This document shows, piece after piece, positions 48,006 through 59,289 of a stretch of DNA of 64,000 nt. Origin of the DNA: Tigriopus japonicus (Eukaryota > Arthropoda > Copepoda > Harpacticoida > Harpacticidae); NCBI GenBank assembly GCA_010645155.1, contig CM021315.1, positions 12,712,231-12,776,230 of the forward strand, in the 5' to 3' direction. Below the pieces are notes generated by a model that did not search any database, was not told where the DNA came from, and was given only the letters and a program-made list of their open reading frames with translations. The translations under genes were made by a program, and so were the position numbers. Numbering within the stretch: position 1 is the first letter of the stretch; every line of letters begins with the position of its first letter.

Positions 48006-51000
48006 CGTTTTCGCATAAGAATTAGCACCGAGTCTTCAGATTTAAGGCCTGAACTTCCTCATCACCAGAGATTGAAACCACCGGGTATAACTTGGCCATA
48101 CTAAACTACTGTACACCGATAAGTATTTGTTTGCTGTACGTTATGTAGCCCAGTACTTCTGCTCATGGCACATAACGAAACATTGCACCCGCTTGATTTG
48201 AAAGACTTCCGTATTTCTGCTTTGACGAACGCTTCCTTCGTTAGCGCAGAAATGCTTGGACGATCAAGGAAAATCAGGTCCTAGAATGTGGCTGGTGTTC
48301 AACAGTGCTGTTGGAGTACGCATGAAGGAAGTGTAGATCTCCGAATGAACGCCAAATGGACGGACTCGTACACCTGTTTGATCTATCTGTTGGTGGAAGC
48401 AAAAAAAATATGGGACGGGTAGCTTTTTTGGCTATTCGCCTTGAAAACTCGAGTCAGCAGTTCAAAAGTTGGGAGCGAGGGTGTTTGAAAGAGTTTATTA
48501 TGATGCAAGGCCAGCAATGGCAACGCCTTAGAGCTTTTAATGGGAAGTGTTAAAGTCGGAAGTTGTAATGGATGAGTTATTGAGGGCATATTGATAAAAG
48601 CAGAGCACGTATAGCTTCCCTGCAGTTTTTTTTAAATGTGTTTTGATTTGTGTCGTATCCCACTGTAGCTCAAAAAGACCTTACCAACTCGCCCAATTTC
48701 TTTTGAATTGAATTCATTTTAAAATCCTAAGCGGGTTAAGCATCCTATAAGATTGTAAAATTGGCTTTTTGAATCTTTTAGTGTTCATTTTGCTTGAGCA
48801 TACTTTTAGGGAAAGTGAAATGTTTAATCTTTAGCCGTGCTCGAAATGATCATTGACCTTCGTTTCCGTGTTTATATACAGAGGTACTGAAGCCCATTCA
48901 ATTGTCTAGTCACCAGCCAACACCACTCATTCTTTGGCCAATGTTCTCATCAATGCGAAGGTTAGCGCTTTCAATCACCTAGAGTGTTTGTTTTTGTCCC
49001 AGTCAAATTACATCTTTGTAAATCTGTAAGGCTCCCTTCAAGTTGGCCCTTTTGTGATTGGAGTGCCCCATTAGTCTGTTGTTTGTCTTGCTCCTGACAA
49101 ATTGATAGACAGAACGTTCTTTAGAAGCGGGAACCCAAGAATAATTGTCCAATTCCTGCGGTTGCGATTGACCTCCTCTTACAGATGGATCGAGGACATT
49201 TCTGTATATGTTCAGCATGGACCGATGCATAATTTGAGACCATGTTTTCCCGACGCTCCTTTGTGCATGAAATTTCCGCAACCGAGTTTCGCGCCGTTCC
49301 GCCCGGTTCAACTTCCCTCATCGCGAAGAGCTCGAGGTTGATCCTCGAGGAAAATTGAAGGTCTCTGAAGAGATCATCAACTGGAGGTCTTAAAAGCCGA
49401 GCACTCTCCAGGGGATCCGGGAGAAACGCATCGAAATTTCTCGTGAAAGGTGCCTGAGTCAAATAGGATCCTCCGCATAATTACTAAAAGCAACATTTGA
49501 CGAACCTGATTGGATCTAGAACATCGCACCTCAGGAACCCAAAAGAAAGGAAACGAAACTTCTATCGATCATTTCATTTTTCTGCCTTCGCAAACCCGTC
49601 TCAAGTTTCTACGGAAATCAACAAAAAAGATAGTTCTTCGGTGAGTGGTTGATTATCAAAATATGTAAATCAAATCCGAGCTTCTTTCTCAGCCTCGAAA
49701 TTCATAGGGTACATTGTTTACCAATTCAGCTCGTCTTTGCTTGATAATGTTGGGGATACAGTTTTCTATCACTTCGTCAAAATCTTTAATAAGACCCAGT
49801 GAAGCATCTATCAGAAAGATCCCTCCTCTAATATGCATTTTTGCATTTTCTCGCATTTCATTTTAAAACAACCAAGTCGAGATATGGTTCAACGGTCTAT
49901 GTTTGAGTTAAAAATCCATGTTATCTCCGATGTGCTCCAAGATATTGTGAGTTCCATTTCGGTGCGTGATGCATTTCCATTTGAACCATGTAAGGTAATG
50001 AATCTGCAATCTATCTGCATTTTCTCTCGCCGAGTACATGAAAAATGCACGAAAACAAAGAAACTTCTTGGACCACCTTTTCTGGAGCATTTAACTGGGA
50101 CAAATTCATTGGCGACCCATTATTTATCTCGCCAAGGAATACTGTATGGTTGTGAAAATTGCACTTGTACTGGCGGCATTTGCTTAATTGCTGGGACAAG
50201 TTGCCTTTCAAATCGAATCGTGAGGTGGTACTAAAACGGGAGTAAAATTGAATTTTGGTTGAAAAAGATGAAATATCAAGTCCAGTCGAAATCAAATCAG
50301 ATTCGAAAGATTATATCTTTTGATAGTCCGATAATACCAATAAAAAAGATCCAAATAAAAGGCTCAATTTGATTTACTGCATTGTCAACAATGGTTTTCA
50401 TATCCGTAAAAAGGGAACATAGCTTTGATCTTGATCATCAAATCAAGAATTATGAGACGTACAAATGTCTGGGGAGGAAACTGCCGATAAATCAATATGG
50501 AATGTAGTCCAAATTTTACATTGATCCATTCTTCCATGCTCAAGTCTTGACTCGTTGCTCATTCTCGTTCCTCCATCTTTAGTAGAAGTAGTCAAATGCT
50601 GGGCTTCCGTGAACTTGTTAGCGCAAGGAAAGAAGGGTTAATGATATTTTTGGAGCCATGCTCAGCATTTGGAACTCAGGGTTTGGGCATTGTTCCCAAA
50701 TGGCACATGTTTCCTCGTTGGATCCCCATAAATATGGTTTGTGTACTTCCACAAAGGCATCTTGCCTACTTCTTGGGACCTTTCCTGAGTAACAAATCCT
50801 TTGGTCATGGACTACTTCCCATTTATGGAAATACCCAAGAACACAGTATGAGTGTTGAATGTACAGTATAACATATGCAACGTGTTGATTAGATGGACCT
50901 TCAAAAGGCAAGAGCTTTAGGAACCTTTGCAAACACAAGCATTGGGAAATGGTGCCCAACTCTTGAGACAAGGAGGGGTATTGTTTTAGACTCTGGTCTC

Positions 51001-51561
51001 CCCAATACCAGATACCCCTTGACACAGGAAATGAATGGGCTTTTGGTTACCCATGGTGTAAGGTAATACCCCCATGTATCATCCATTGACCCAGAATACC
51101 GTCCTCTGATATGCATGGACCACCTACTTTGATTCCAGCTTATGCGTCAAAATGATCCAAAGTGAAAAGGGCAGTAACTTGATTGGTGTCTTTTGTAATT
51201 TGGATAATGGTATTTCCTCCCCAGAAACATTTCAGCACAATGTTCTCGAAATCTGATACCAATAGATTATACCATTATGACCCAAACCGTAAAAGACTAG
51301 AAACAAAATACTTTGCTGATCTGAGAGGCGCATTTTTTCTAATATTGCCCCATTGTGCCACGCCCAAACTAGTAATCAATGATTTGTTTGAGGCATAAAT
51401 TTCACTTTTATGATGCCAAAAAATGCACATCTATCAATATGTGAGCATAAACCAAAGCCAGAAATTGTTTAAAAGAAATTAATGTTCTAATGTTTCTAAA
51501 ACATGAAAGAGTGGAAATTTTGTTGTGTTCATTACAAAAGTTTCATTACCATTGTCAAGAC

Positions 51562-51896
51562 TAGTAATGGATTGAAAGGGCTCATAACCGACACCGAAAG
51601 TTTCGGCCGAAAGAGGGCTTAACCGAAACCGAAACCGAAAGCAGCTGATTACAAAATTGTTCAAATGCAAAATCCGCCTTAAAAATTAGAATGTGTTCGA
51701 TGTTAGGTAGTCGCAAATTTTAAAAAATCTTAAAACTTAAATTTCAGAGGTTTTTGGACCAATTGTTTTTTCGATTTTGTTGTCAAACTTCATTTTATTT
51801 AGTGCTTGTCTGCTTTCGGTTTCGGTAGGCATAACCGAAACCGAAACCGAAATTTCGCCCGTGATTTCGGCCGAAAGCGCTTTTGGTCCATCACTA
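51562..51896. mobile_element. hAT-like MITE with CCGAAA-rich arms
   Basis: The ends TAGTAATGGA and TCCATCACTA are inverted repeats. A perfect 8-bp duplication GTCAAGAC flanks the element (51554-51561, 51897-51904). The arms contain CCGAAA(C) repeats and TTTCGGCCGAAA palindromes. No transposase is present. A fragment with similar GGTTTCGGTTAATAAC content occurs near 34950-35000 in Mlc-c intron 2. Confidence 0.88.
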
Positions 51897-52164
51897 GTCA
51901 AGACCTTTCCATTATCAGGAAGTTTGATCTTATTTTGCCCAAACCAAACAAATATTCATGGATTGTAATGGAGTCTCCAAAATAAAATTGACTCTTGACT
52001 CTTATTCTTTAGTACTGTGATAACTCAAGATAAAGAAATAAAAGAGTATCTTCTATATCTAATCATTCCAAAAGCCAAGGTGCATTTCATTATTTCTATT
52101 CATGAAAAATTAACCAAGCACTTCTAAAAAGTTACCAAGTCACAGATTATTGATGATAATTAGG

Positions 52165-52590
52165 GGTGCAGATTTCTGGCAAATGAAACATGCCTTTTAG
52201 GCCCAAAAATGGCAAATAAACGCGTCCAAAATGGTAAATAAAATGGCAAAGAGACACGAAAATTTACAAAAATATAGCAAAACTGGCCACTAAATTCGAA
52301 ACGAGCAGATTGTTTCACCAACAATAAAGTGAAATGGAAGTATATGAACATTTCAGAGAAAATATTTTTATTCCATTGAATAATCTAAATATATCTTTAA
52401 AAAACACTTTGGGCAAAAATTCGTTTATCCTATTTTTCCCACAAAAGACAATTTTTGAATTGATATGCCCAAAAACTGGTAAAGTTTGCAATTAATTGCC
52501 TAAAACCCGATTTTTTTTGCATTTATTTGCCCAAAAGTGGCAAATAAAATGAACAATGGCAAATGAACTTTAAAAGTTGGCAAATAGCAA
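52165..52590. repeat. AT-rich repeat with GGCAAATAAA motifs
   Basis: The motif GGCAAATAA(A) and its inverse TTATTTGCC recur across about 430 bp, especially at the two ends. This resembles the subterminal TTTGCAC/GCAAATAA motifs of the TAGGGACGGGC hAT MITEs, but neither terminal TIR was found. It may be a diverged or truncated relative. Confidence 0.45.
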
Positions 52591-52817
52591 ATAAGTTTTG
52601 TTACCTCTGGTACCTAGAATAAATTTCAAAGTTGCCCAAAACCAAAAACTCAATGAACTTTATGATTTCAATTAATCCTTGGAACCTGGCATAGGAGGAG
52701 AAAAAACATGACTTTCTTCACAAACTCATTCTTGTGTCTTTTCAGCCTTTGAGTTGCAATCTTCTCGTCCAAATCGTCAAGCAGTCCTTTTCAACCGGTT
52801 ATTCGCCAGCAGTAATC

Positions 52818-55800
52818 ATGTCCCAACGCGCATCATCTTGTTCGTTCCACTTGTATCGCTTGCACATGTTTGCCTTTCTTATGGCCACGATAATTGTGCT
52901 CATCGCACTGGATGGATCGGAAGCGGGACCTGCTCCAAGCTATGGGAGATTTTTTCACACCTCCGAGGATAATCGAATCAATCGGAGAGGTTTCAAATCG
53001 TCGCTTTTGTCTACAGCACGAGGATTCGGGAAGCGAAGCGGGGAAGGCACCTTACCTCCCATGGCCACTACTAATAACATAGACGCACCTGTCACAGCTT
53101 TGGGAAGGTAAATGAATGGTTTTCAATAGGGAACTCTTTGTGACATTTCCCTCCTCAATATCCGACACATTTTGTGTAGTACGACGACCCATCTGGGACG
53201 AATTGTGTCTCACCGGATATTGTTTATCGATTGCATTCTAGAGCAGAATCTTGGAATGCCTGACCCCATTACAAACAAAATACCCTTGTAACAAGGGATA
53301 GGAGATGGTGTGTTATAAAAAAGTTACTTTGGAATAACGGGCGGCTGTTGGATACTTAAATTTGACTCGACGAATTGGTTGTCAATGAGAAAAAGTAGCA
53401 TTTAATGAGACCACTTTGGTGGAAAGACGGAAAGTTTTTCTCGGAATCGTTACACAAGGAAACTTTCTGATTCTCAACCGAGGCACCAAGGTTGTGACTA
53501 TTGACGATTGAGATTGGTTGTTTCCAAGACTGAAAACTCGTTATTCAAGACAAATTTGACATGAAACGCGTGCGTTATATTTTCTATTTACTCATAAAGT
53601 TTAACTTATTTATGTATTATGTAAAAGAATGTGTTCCACTTTTGAGCTATGGCTAAAAATTTCCATTCTGACCGTTTTATTTGCTTTTGCATGTTTAGAT
53701 AACCTTAGAAGTTATAAAATTACTTATTTGTAAGCCATCTCAAATCATGCATTGCTCAAATAGTTCCTTTAAAAAACGGTATCATCACCAAATTACACAA
53801 ATTCCAACACATTGAACGATTAATGGATTTACGATCTGAACAAAAGCGGCGCTAAAGCCAATGTTTGTTCATGAAACGTTAATGACCATTCTTTGATGCA
53901 ACGGCCGTGTAATTCGAACGATTTACGATATTATTGTTAATAACTTTTTATTTGTGTCTTATATAAGCTTCCAGAACACTAGCGATGAAGGAAAGAAAGA
54001 GAGACTCGGTTGGTAATGTGTCTTGGCTTATGATTCATGAAGCTGAAATAGGTACTGCTATTAGCATTTAACTTTTTACAAGAAGCACGAAAATCATAGA
54101 GTGGGAGGCTAGCAATGAGAATTATGATTTCCAGCACAAACGAACCATTTGCGTTCTTTTGCAAGTGAGACCTGGCTTTCATTGAGAAGAACACGTTTTT
54201 AAAAATTCAGCCCAATCGAATGCCGGAGTGAAAAGTTATGCCTTCTCAAACTTATGTACTGAAGAGAGCATAGAATGAATGAACTCGCCCTTCTGTGGAA
54301 AAACGATTACCACAAAAGGGTTAGTTCATTCATTCTCGGTAGGTTTTGCACTGTACTTTGAGTGAGCATAACTTTTGTCTCCGACGGTCGATTGAGCTGA
54401 AAATTGAAATACGTATTCTTGTCAACATATGCAAGGTCTCATTTGCAGAAGAACGTAATTGAATTGTTATTACTGGAAATCATTATTCTCATTGCTAGCC
54501 TCTCATTGCTAGCCTCCCACTCGATGATTTCAGTGCTTCTTGCTTTTTACAATGACTGGAGGTTGCATTTGCATATCCAGGTATTTTTCACCAAACCAAG
54601 GATGGAGACTCAAAAACATTGGTTAGTCGTGTTCCATCTTGAAGCAAGCTTGATGGAAGAAGATCAGATGGTTATCCTAGAAAAATGAGAATCGGCTTTG
54701 GAGTGTTTATTCTACATTATGCCTCCATCCAGTTTTATGCTGGATGTTTTGAAAGCCCAAACTCGTTTTGGGAATAGTTCCTGAAAGGGTTAGTAAAAGG
54801 CGTTGTAATTTTGGCTCGAATAGTTTAACTCATATATTTGAAAAGCTGTTTTGCAACAAGTTGATCAGCTAAATGAATGAACATGAATGATCTTGATCCG
54901 CTTTGATGCATTCTCACAAAATGAGTGGAGAAGGAATGTTAATCCGGTAAAAGAGAAACTTCCTCAACAAATTTGTGCCGTTTGAGATGATCAGAATTTA
55001 GACAATGGGATTAGCTCCAAAACTAACCCCTACAAAGACAATCTACAACTTTTTCACAAACCATGATAGAGGCTCTAGGTTTCAATTTGATTGTGATGTG
55101 CAGGTACTCTATATCATTTCTTGAATTCGGTCATAAGGCACCTAAGGTTTACGTCAATAGAATAAATAAATGAAATTTTGTGCCTTACGACTTTTTCCCA
55201 CAAAATTCTCCCAATCAGCTCGACCAAGAAGCACTGGAATCATGGAGTGGGAGGCTAGCAATGAGAATAGTGATTTCAAGTAAGAACAATTCAATAACGT
55301 TCTACTGCAAATGAGACCTTGCATAATTTGACAAGAATACGTATTTCAATTTTCAGCCCAATCGAACGTCGGAGTCAAAAGTTATGCTCGCTCAAAGTTC
55401 AGTGTAAATCCTACCGAGAATGAATGAACTAGCCCTTATGTGGTAATCGTTTTACCACAAAAGGGCGAGTTCATTCATTCTATGCTCTCTTCAGTACATA
55501 AGTTTGAGAAGGCATAACTTTTCACTCCGGCGTTCGATTGGGTTGAAATTTGAAATACGTGTTCTTCTCAATGCAAGCCAGGTCTCATTTGCAGAAGAAC
55601 GCAAATGGTTTGTTTCTACTGGAAATCATAGTTCTCATTTCTAGCCTCCCACTCCATGATTTCCGTGCTTTTTGGCTCGACTCTATCATTGGAACACCAC
55701 AAAGCTCATTTTGTCATTTAACAACATCCATAATATTTTGCTTTTCCTTTTTTAACGTATAAAGGTTTATCACTTGATTTAGGTTAACTCTAAATTTTCT

Positions 55801-56046
55801 CTTTTATGTATTAAAATATCTAGCTAAAACTAGCAAAATTCTTAAACTAAGCGAGGGTTCCATGTAAATTACATGTTAAGCAATCTTTCTTTGTATTGTT
55901 CCAGAGGCAATGTTCCCACGTACCAATTGGCGGAGGAAGCCAGCGCCAATCCCCGTTTGTTGGCACTCCTCGTGAATCTCTTAGACGTGAACGGAGACGG
56001 CATGATTTCGCCCTCTGAAGTTCTCCGCGAGGAAATCGTTTACTAA
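52818..56046 (+). CDS. AT: Allatotropin prepropeptide, 2 coding exons
   Basis: Coding exons are 52818-53107 and 55905-56046 (432 nt, 143 residues), joined in phase 2 by a GT..AG intron. A signal peptide (hydrophobic MFAFLMATIIVLIALDG, cut probably after SEA at about residue 36) is followed by a short leader. Dibasic RR (56-57) then precedes GFKSSLLSTARGF, with a GKR amidation and cleavage signal. The product is a 13-residue amidated peptide, the same length as insect allatotropin and sharing GFK and TARGF-amide. Exon 2 encodes LAEEASANPRLLALLVNLLD then VNGDGMISPSEVLREEIVY, an EF-hand-like tail matching the conserved C-terminus of insect allatotropin precursors. Allatotropins are secreted myoactive neurohormones acting through an orexin-receptor-like GPCR. 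Exon 1 starts after a TTTTCAG acceptor (52745), so a 5' exon lies upstream. Two foldback MITEs sit in the intron. Extra alternative exons cannot be excluded. Confidence 0.9.
54079..54542. mobile_element. Foldback MITE (CAAGAAGCAC family), copy 2
   Basis: Ends CAAGAAGCACG and GTGCTTCTTG are exact inverted repeats over 10 bp. An exact 7-bp duplication CTTTTTA flanks it (54072-54078, 54543-54549). It lies in the allatotropin intron in the same orientation as copy 1. At 464 bp it is 14 bp longer because TCTCATTGCTAGCC is duplicated in the right arm. Open frames such as 54404-54688 run through the arms and are not genes. Confidence 0.93.
55225..55674. mobile_element. Foldback MITE (CAAGAAGCAC family), copy 3
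   Basis: Ends CAAGAAGCACTGG and GTGCTTTTTG; an exact 7-bp duplication GCTCGAC flanks it (55218-55224, 55675-55681). It is opposite in orientation to copy 2, which lies 0.7 kb upstream in the same intron. The two can therefore pair over their whole length in the unspliced transcript. Length is 450 bp, as for copy 1. Confidence 0.93.
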
Positions 56047-57441
56047 TACAGGCCACCAAATTCCCCACCCAAACTCAACCAACTGGTTCCCACCATGGCC
56101 AATCAATCAGCATGAGCAACAGATCCTCACTTGTTTCTTGGTCCTTCAACTAACACCAGTGGTGACCGAAGCATTCATTCATTCAACTCTTCATTTTTCG
56201 CGGAATGCTGGTGACATTTTTGGTTCGTCCTTGTTGAAGACAATCGTGGAACTGACCCTGATGTCGAGCTGATTTCGCACTGAAATCGCAAATTCTTTTC
56301 GACTCATTTTCATAGTATCAAAGAGGAATGCCAAGCAAATGCAAAATAATGAAGGAGCTTTAAATACCTGACCATGGTTATTCAAGTACAGTACTTATCA
56401 TTTATCGCCTTGTTACATGTTTCACGATTGTCTTTTGAGAAGGATCAATGAATGCCAAGTGTTTTATTTTGATCCTTTGATTTGACATACAAATATGCCG
56501 ACATCTTACATGCAAACAAGCAAACGACAAAAACTCAATGCAAACTTTCAATTTTGGGGCTGCACAGAATTGCGTATTTTAATGAACCCTTTGATTCAAT
56601 CTTTGGTGGACAACGTTCGATTCAACCACTCAAGAGCATCATCAACCTCCTCTCTCGTATCTTTTTCTCGTCGTCTCGCAAACCCGACAGCAAAAAAAAT
56701 CTGCTTCAGAGGGCAACACGCCTCAATGATCCCAAGTTTCTCTCAGTCAAGAAATAAAACACTCAACCTCCCCAAACCATATATATTCAAGCTTCTTGTG
56801 TCAAAAACATATTTTCTAATCCCTCCCAAAAATACAATGTACCCTCTTTTCCCGAAGATGGAACTGATTTACTCTTGTTCAATTACATTTTAATCTTGAA
56901 GTTTTTTGTTCCGGTTACTTCATAGTTTCTTGCTCTAGATTGTTTGCAATGACTCTACGTACATTTTTATTATGTTTAATTTGCTATCGTATTTCTTTCA
57001 ACTAATAAACAGCTTCAATGGAGATGATGGCACAGCACAATGAAAAACAGAACATTGGCACCTACACTATCAACTTTTCTATTTCCTCACTCTCAAGGCT
57101 TTCTATGTATCTTTCGGAAGTTCAATCAGAGAATAATCTCTCTCAAAGTTTTTCAATGAAACCAAACTTAACCGTAGCAAGAAAATTGACTATACAACCT
57201 AATGTATAATTGACATGCGTTTGATACTATTACAAGGGTTTATCAAAATCATACGAAAAGCACAATTCTATTGAACAGCCTATTACTAGCTTTTGTAAGA
57301 AAGATGAACAACAAATGACATTGTACTTAGGAGTTTGTCCGACCCAATGTTCATATGCCCTGCTCGTGTGAGAATAGTAGATCCTATGAATTCCTTATGA
57401 AGGGTGGAGGGCAACAGGTGAAAAAGCAAAGAAATCCTTGA
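56047..57441. other. Allatotropin 3' region and gene-free DNA
   Basis: This should contain the allatotropin 3' UTR. Short plus-strand frames at 56482-57209 resemble nothing known. No repeat was identified. Confidence 0.45.
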
Positions 57442-58000
57442 TTTTTTTGGTTGGTTGCGGATTTTCTACTACCGCTGCAAGGAATGTGATTCCCTGCAAA
57501 AATAAATCATAAATAAGATAATTTAAACAATTACTGAATATACGAAGTTTGATCTACCAATGAGTTATGTACTGTTAGCATATCTGTACAACCCTTGAAT
57601 AGTGGGTTGGTCAGGAATAGCTTTTAAAAATTTGTCCAATCCTGCCTTAAGTGCTGTTAGAGGATCACCTCCTACATATTCCCGACGAAGACTAATGGGT
57701 AACAAATTAAACAATGAAGGAGCCCTGTAAAGAAGAGAGGAGGACTTCATTATTCGAACTAGCCTTGATTCCTTAGGATTTCGAGGTGCTCTCAGAGCGC
57801 ACGTAAAACCTCTACGATCGCTACAACTGATCTCAAATCCCGGGTTAATACAGAGCCCATGAATGCTCTCGAAGACATACAGTATCAGATCCTTTCATAC
57901 CTTCTCTGAGTACTGTACAGCCCTAACTCCTGAGATGTTCCTAGTGAAACATCTTTGGACTTGCTTTAGGTTAGATTACACAAGGACATCTTAATTTCTC
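57442..58000 (-). mobile_element. LINE 3' end: RT C-terminal region plus 3' UTR tail
   Basis: The minus strand encodes the typical C-terminal region of arthropod non-LTR retrotransposon polyproteins: QRRYER, ILYVFESIHGLCINPG, SCSDRRGFTC, SSLLYRAPSLFNLLP and LDKFLKAIPDQPT. One frameshift lies near 57890-57900. The 3' UTR ends with GCAGGGAATCACATTCC, GCAGCGGTAGTAGAAAATCC and an A-run (T-run at 57442-57448). The tail matches that of the SINE at 3336. A second copy is at 39577-40150. The endonuclease and most of the RT are missing, so the fragment is 5'-truncated and dead. Confidence 0.82.
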
Positions 58001-58194
58001 AGGACGAATTACAGAAATACAGCTTGAAAACATAGAGTATCATATTCCAATCACATTTTGATCAAGTTTTGTGTCGTTCCAACATTTGGGGTCCTTCCCA
58101 AATTTGAGAGATCTCTCAATCCTAGAATGTTCTTAGAGCAACAGCCTTGGATTGGTTGGCCTTCTGCAAACCTGCCATACTTATCGAAAAACAA

Positions 58195-58660
58195 CTAGGT
58201 AAAGTTTATTATTCGGACTTTGTGCATAGATTGTATTTGCAATTGAAAATCACAATAAGATGGGCAAAAAGAGCGATTCCGACAACACTTTGATATACAC
58301 TTTACAATGCGCTGATCAAGAGCCGAATTGAGTATGGAATTGAATTTTTTGGGAAAGTTCTGCTGTTAAAAGACTTGTCAGTTTACAAAAGCGTGCCATA
58401 AGGTGGATAATTGGTGCTAAATCTAAAACTCATACTAGTCATATTTTTAAAAATTGAAAGATATGTAAAATTCCAGATCTTGTGAAAGTAAATCCTTTAA
58501 AATTCATGTTTAATTGTATTCTATCTTCCTTCCCAGAAGTTATTAATACGTTTTCTAACAAATTGATCAGAGGAGGGACCATACGTTTTGACTTGCCTCG
58601 CGCTCTATTAACTTGGTACCAACGACTACCATCGTATACTCTGCCAAATTCTTAGAACAT
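58195..58660 (+). mobile_element. Second LINE fragment, opposite strand, degraded
   Basis: In shifting plus-strand frames one reads TLYNALIKSRIEYGIEFFGK, then QKRAIRWIIGAKSKTHTSHI, IPDLVKVNPLKF and PEVINTFSNKLIRG. This is the pattern of the thumb/C-terminal region of jockey- or CR1-like reverse transcriptases. Frameshifts and stops show it is a relic. It lies between two minus-strand LINE fragments and belongs to a different family. Confidence 0.65.
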
Positions 58661-58871
58661 CTTCGTATCAGAAAATAAAATCAAAGCAGAATCATTACCC
58701 TGTTCTTCTAGGACAACCCAAATAGGACATGTTTTTATAATATTTGATCATTTCAACGGTTTTTGCCTCCTAATTTCAGCTACCCCACATTTCTCCTTTT
58801 GTCTCTTCCTCGTACCCTTTTCAACCCCTGCGAAAACGATGTGGACTCCTCTTTTAAAATCGTGAAGTGAC

Positions 58872-59255
58872 TTAGATTGTTTCAATCTTTGTGAACAGAT
58901 TTACACCAATTGAATCAATGCCAGACTGAACTTGGAAGTATTGGATAAGGTCCAAGCGTTGTCGGCGTTTCTCCAGAGTTGGAATGCCGAGAATAGTTAA
59001 TGTTTCCGCATATGTTTTGTTCCTCATACCAACAAAGAGGCGAGTGAATCGTCTTTGGACACTCTCGAGGACTGCAACATCTTGGCTCTGTGTCGAATTC
59101 CAAACTGGAGATGCATAATCCATGATTGAGAGAATGTAACAACTAAACATTGGTAGCATTAGCTTTTTCCCCCTATTTTGGAATGATCGGCCAATCATTC
59201 CAATCAGACGATTGCATTTGGCTGCCACACTTTTCACGTGTTCGTAGACTTTCAA
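58872..59255 (-). mobile_element. Third LINE fragment: RT thumb region, 127 open codons
   Basis: An open minus-strand frame carries VYEHVKSVAAKCNRLIGMIG, MDYASPVWNSTQSQDVAVLE, VQRRFTRLFVGMRN and LGIPTLEKRRQRLDLIQYF. These are hallmarks of non-LTR reverse transcriptase C-terminal regions (conserved YASPVW and VQRRFTR). The frame has no start of its own. It is less decayed than the two neighbouring fragments, so it probably inserted later or from another family. Confidence 0.8.
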
Positions 59256-59289
59256 GTCGCTTTGTACAATGACACGTACATGTCGCGCA

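Larger units (their letters stand above)
48006..52745. other. Intergenic region, phosphodiesterase to allatotropin
   Basis: No gene was recognised. It contains the phosphodiesterase promoter (right of 48005), a hAT-like MITE at 51562-51896, an AT-rich GGCAAATAA-motif repeat at about 52165-52590, and probably 5' non-coding exon(s) of the allatotropin gene. Minus-strand open frames at 49003-49462 and 50618-51025 lack recognisable domains. Confidence 0.5.

Noticed and set aside
49003..49462. Two overlapping minus-strand frames (102 and 113 codons)
   Set aside because: No recognisable domain. The 102-codon frame has a stop just upstream and a non-ATG start, and no convincing splice acceptor was found.
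50618..51025. 135-codon minus-strand frame
   Set aside because: No recognised motif, Cys/Gln-rich and without supporting exons.
54404..54688. Plus-strand frame of 94 codons, and similar frames at 53979 and 55550
   Set aside because: These are translations of the arms of the foldback MITE copies and occur wherever the element lies.
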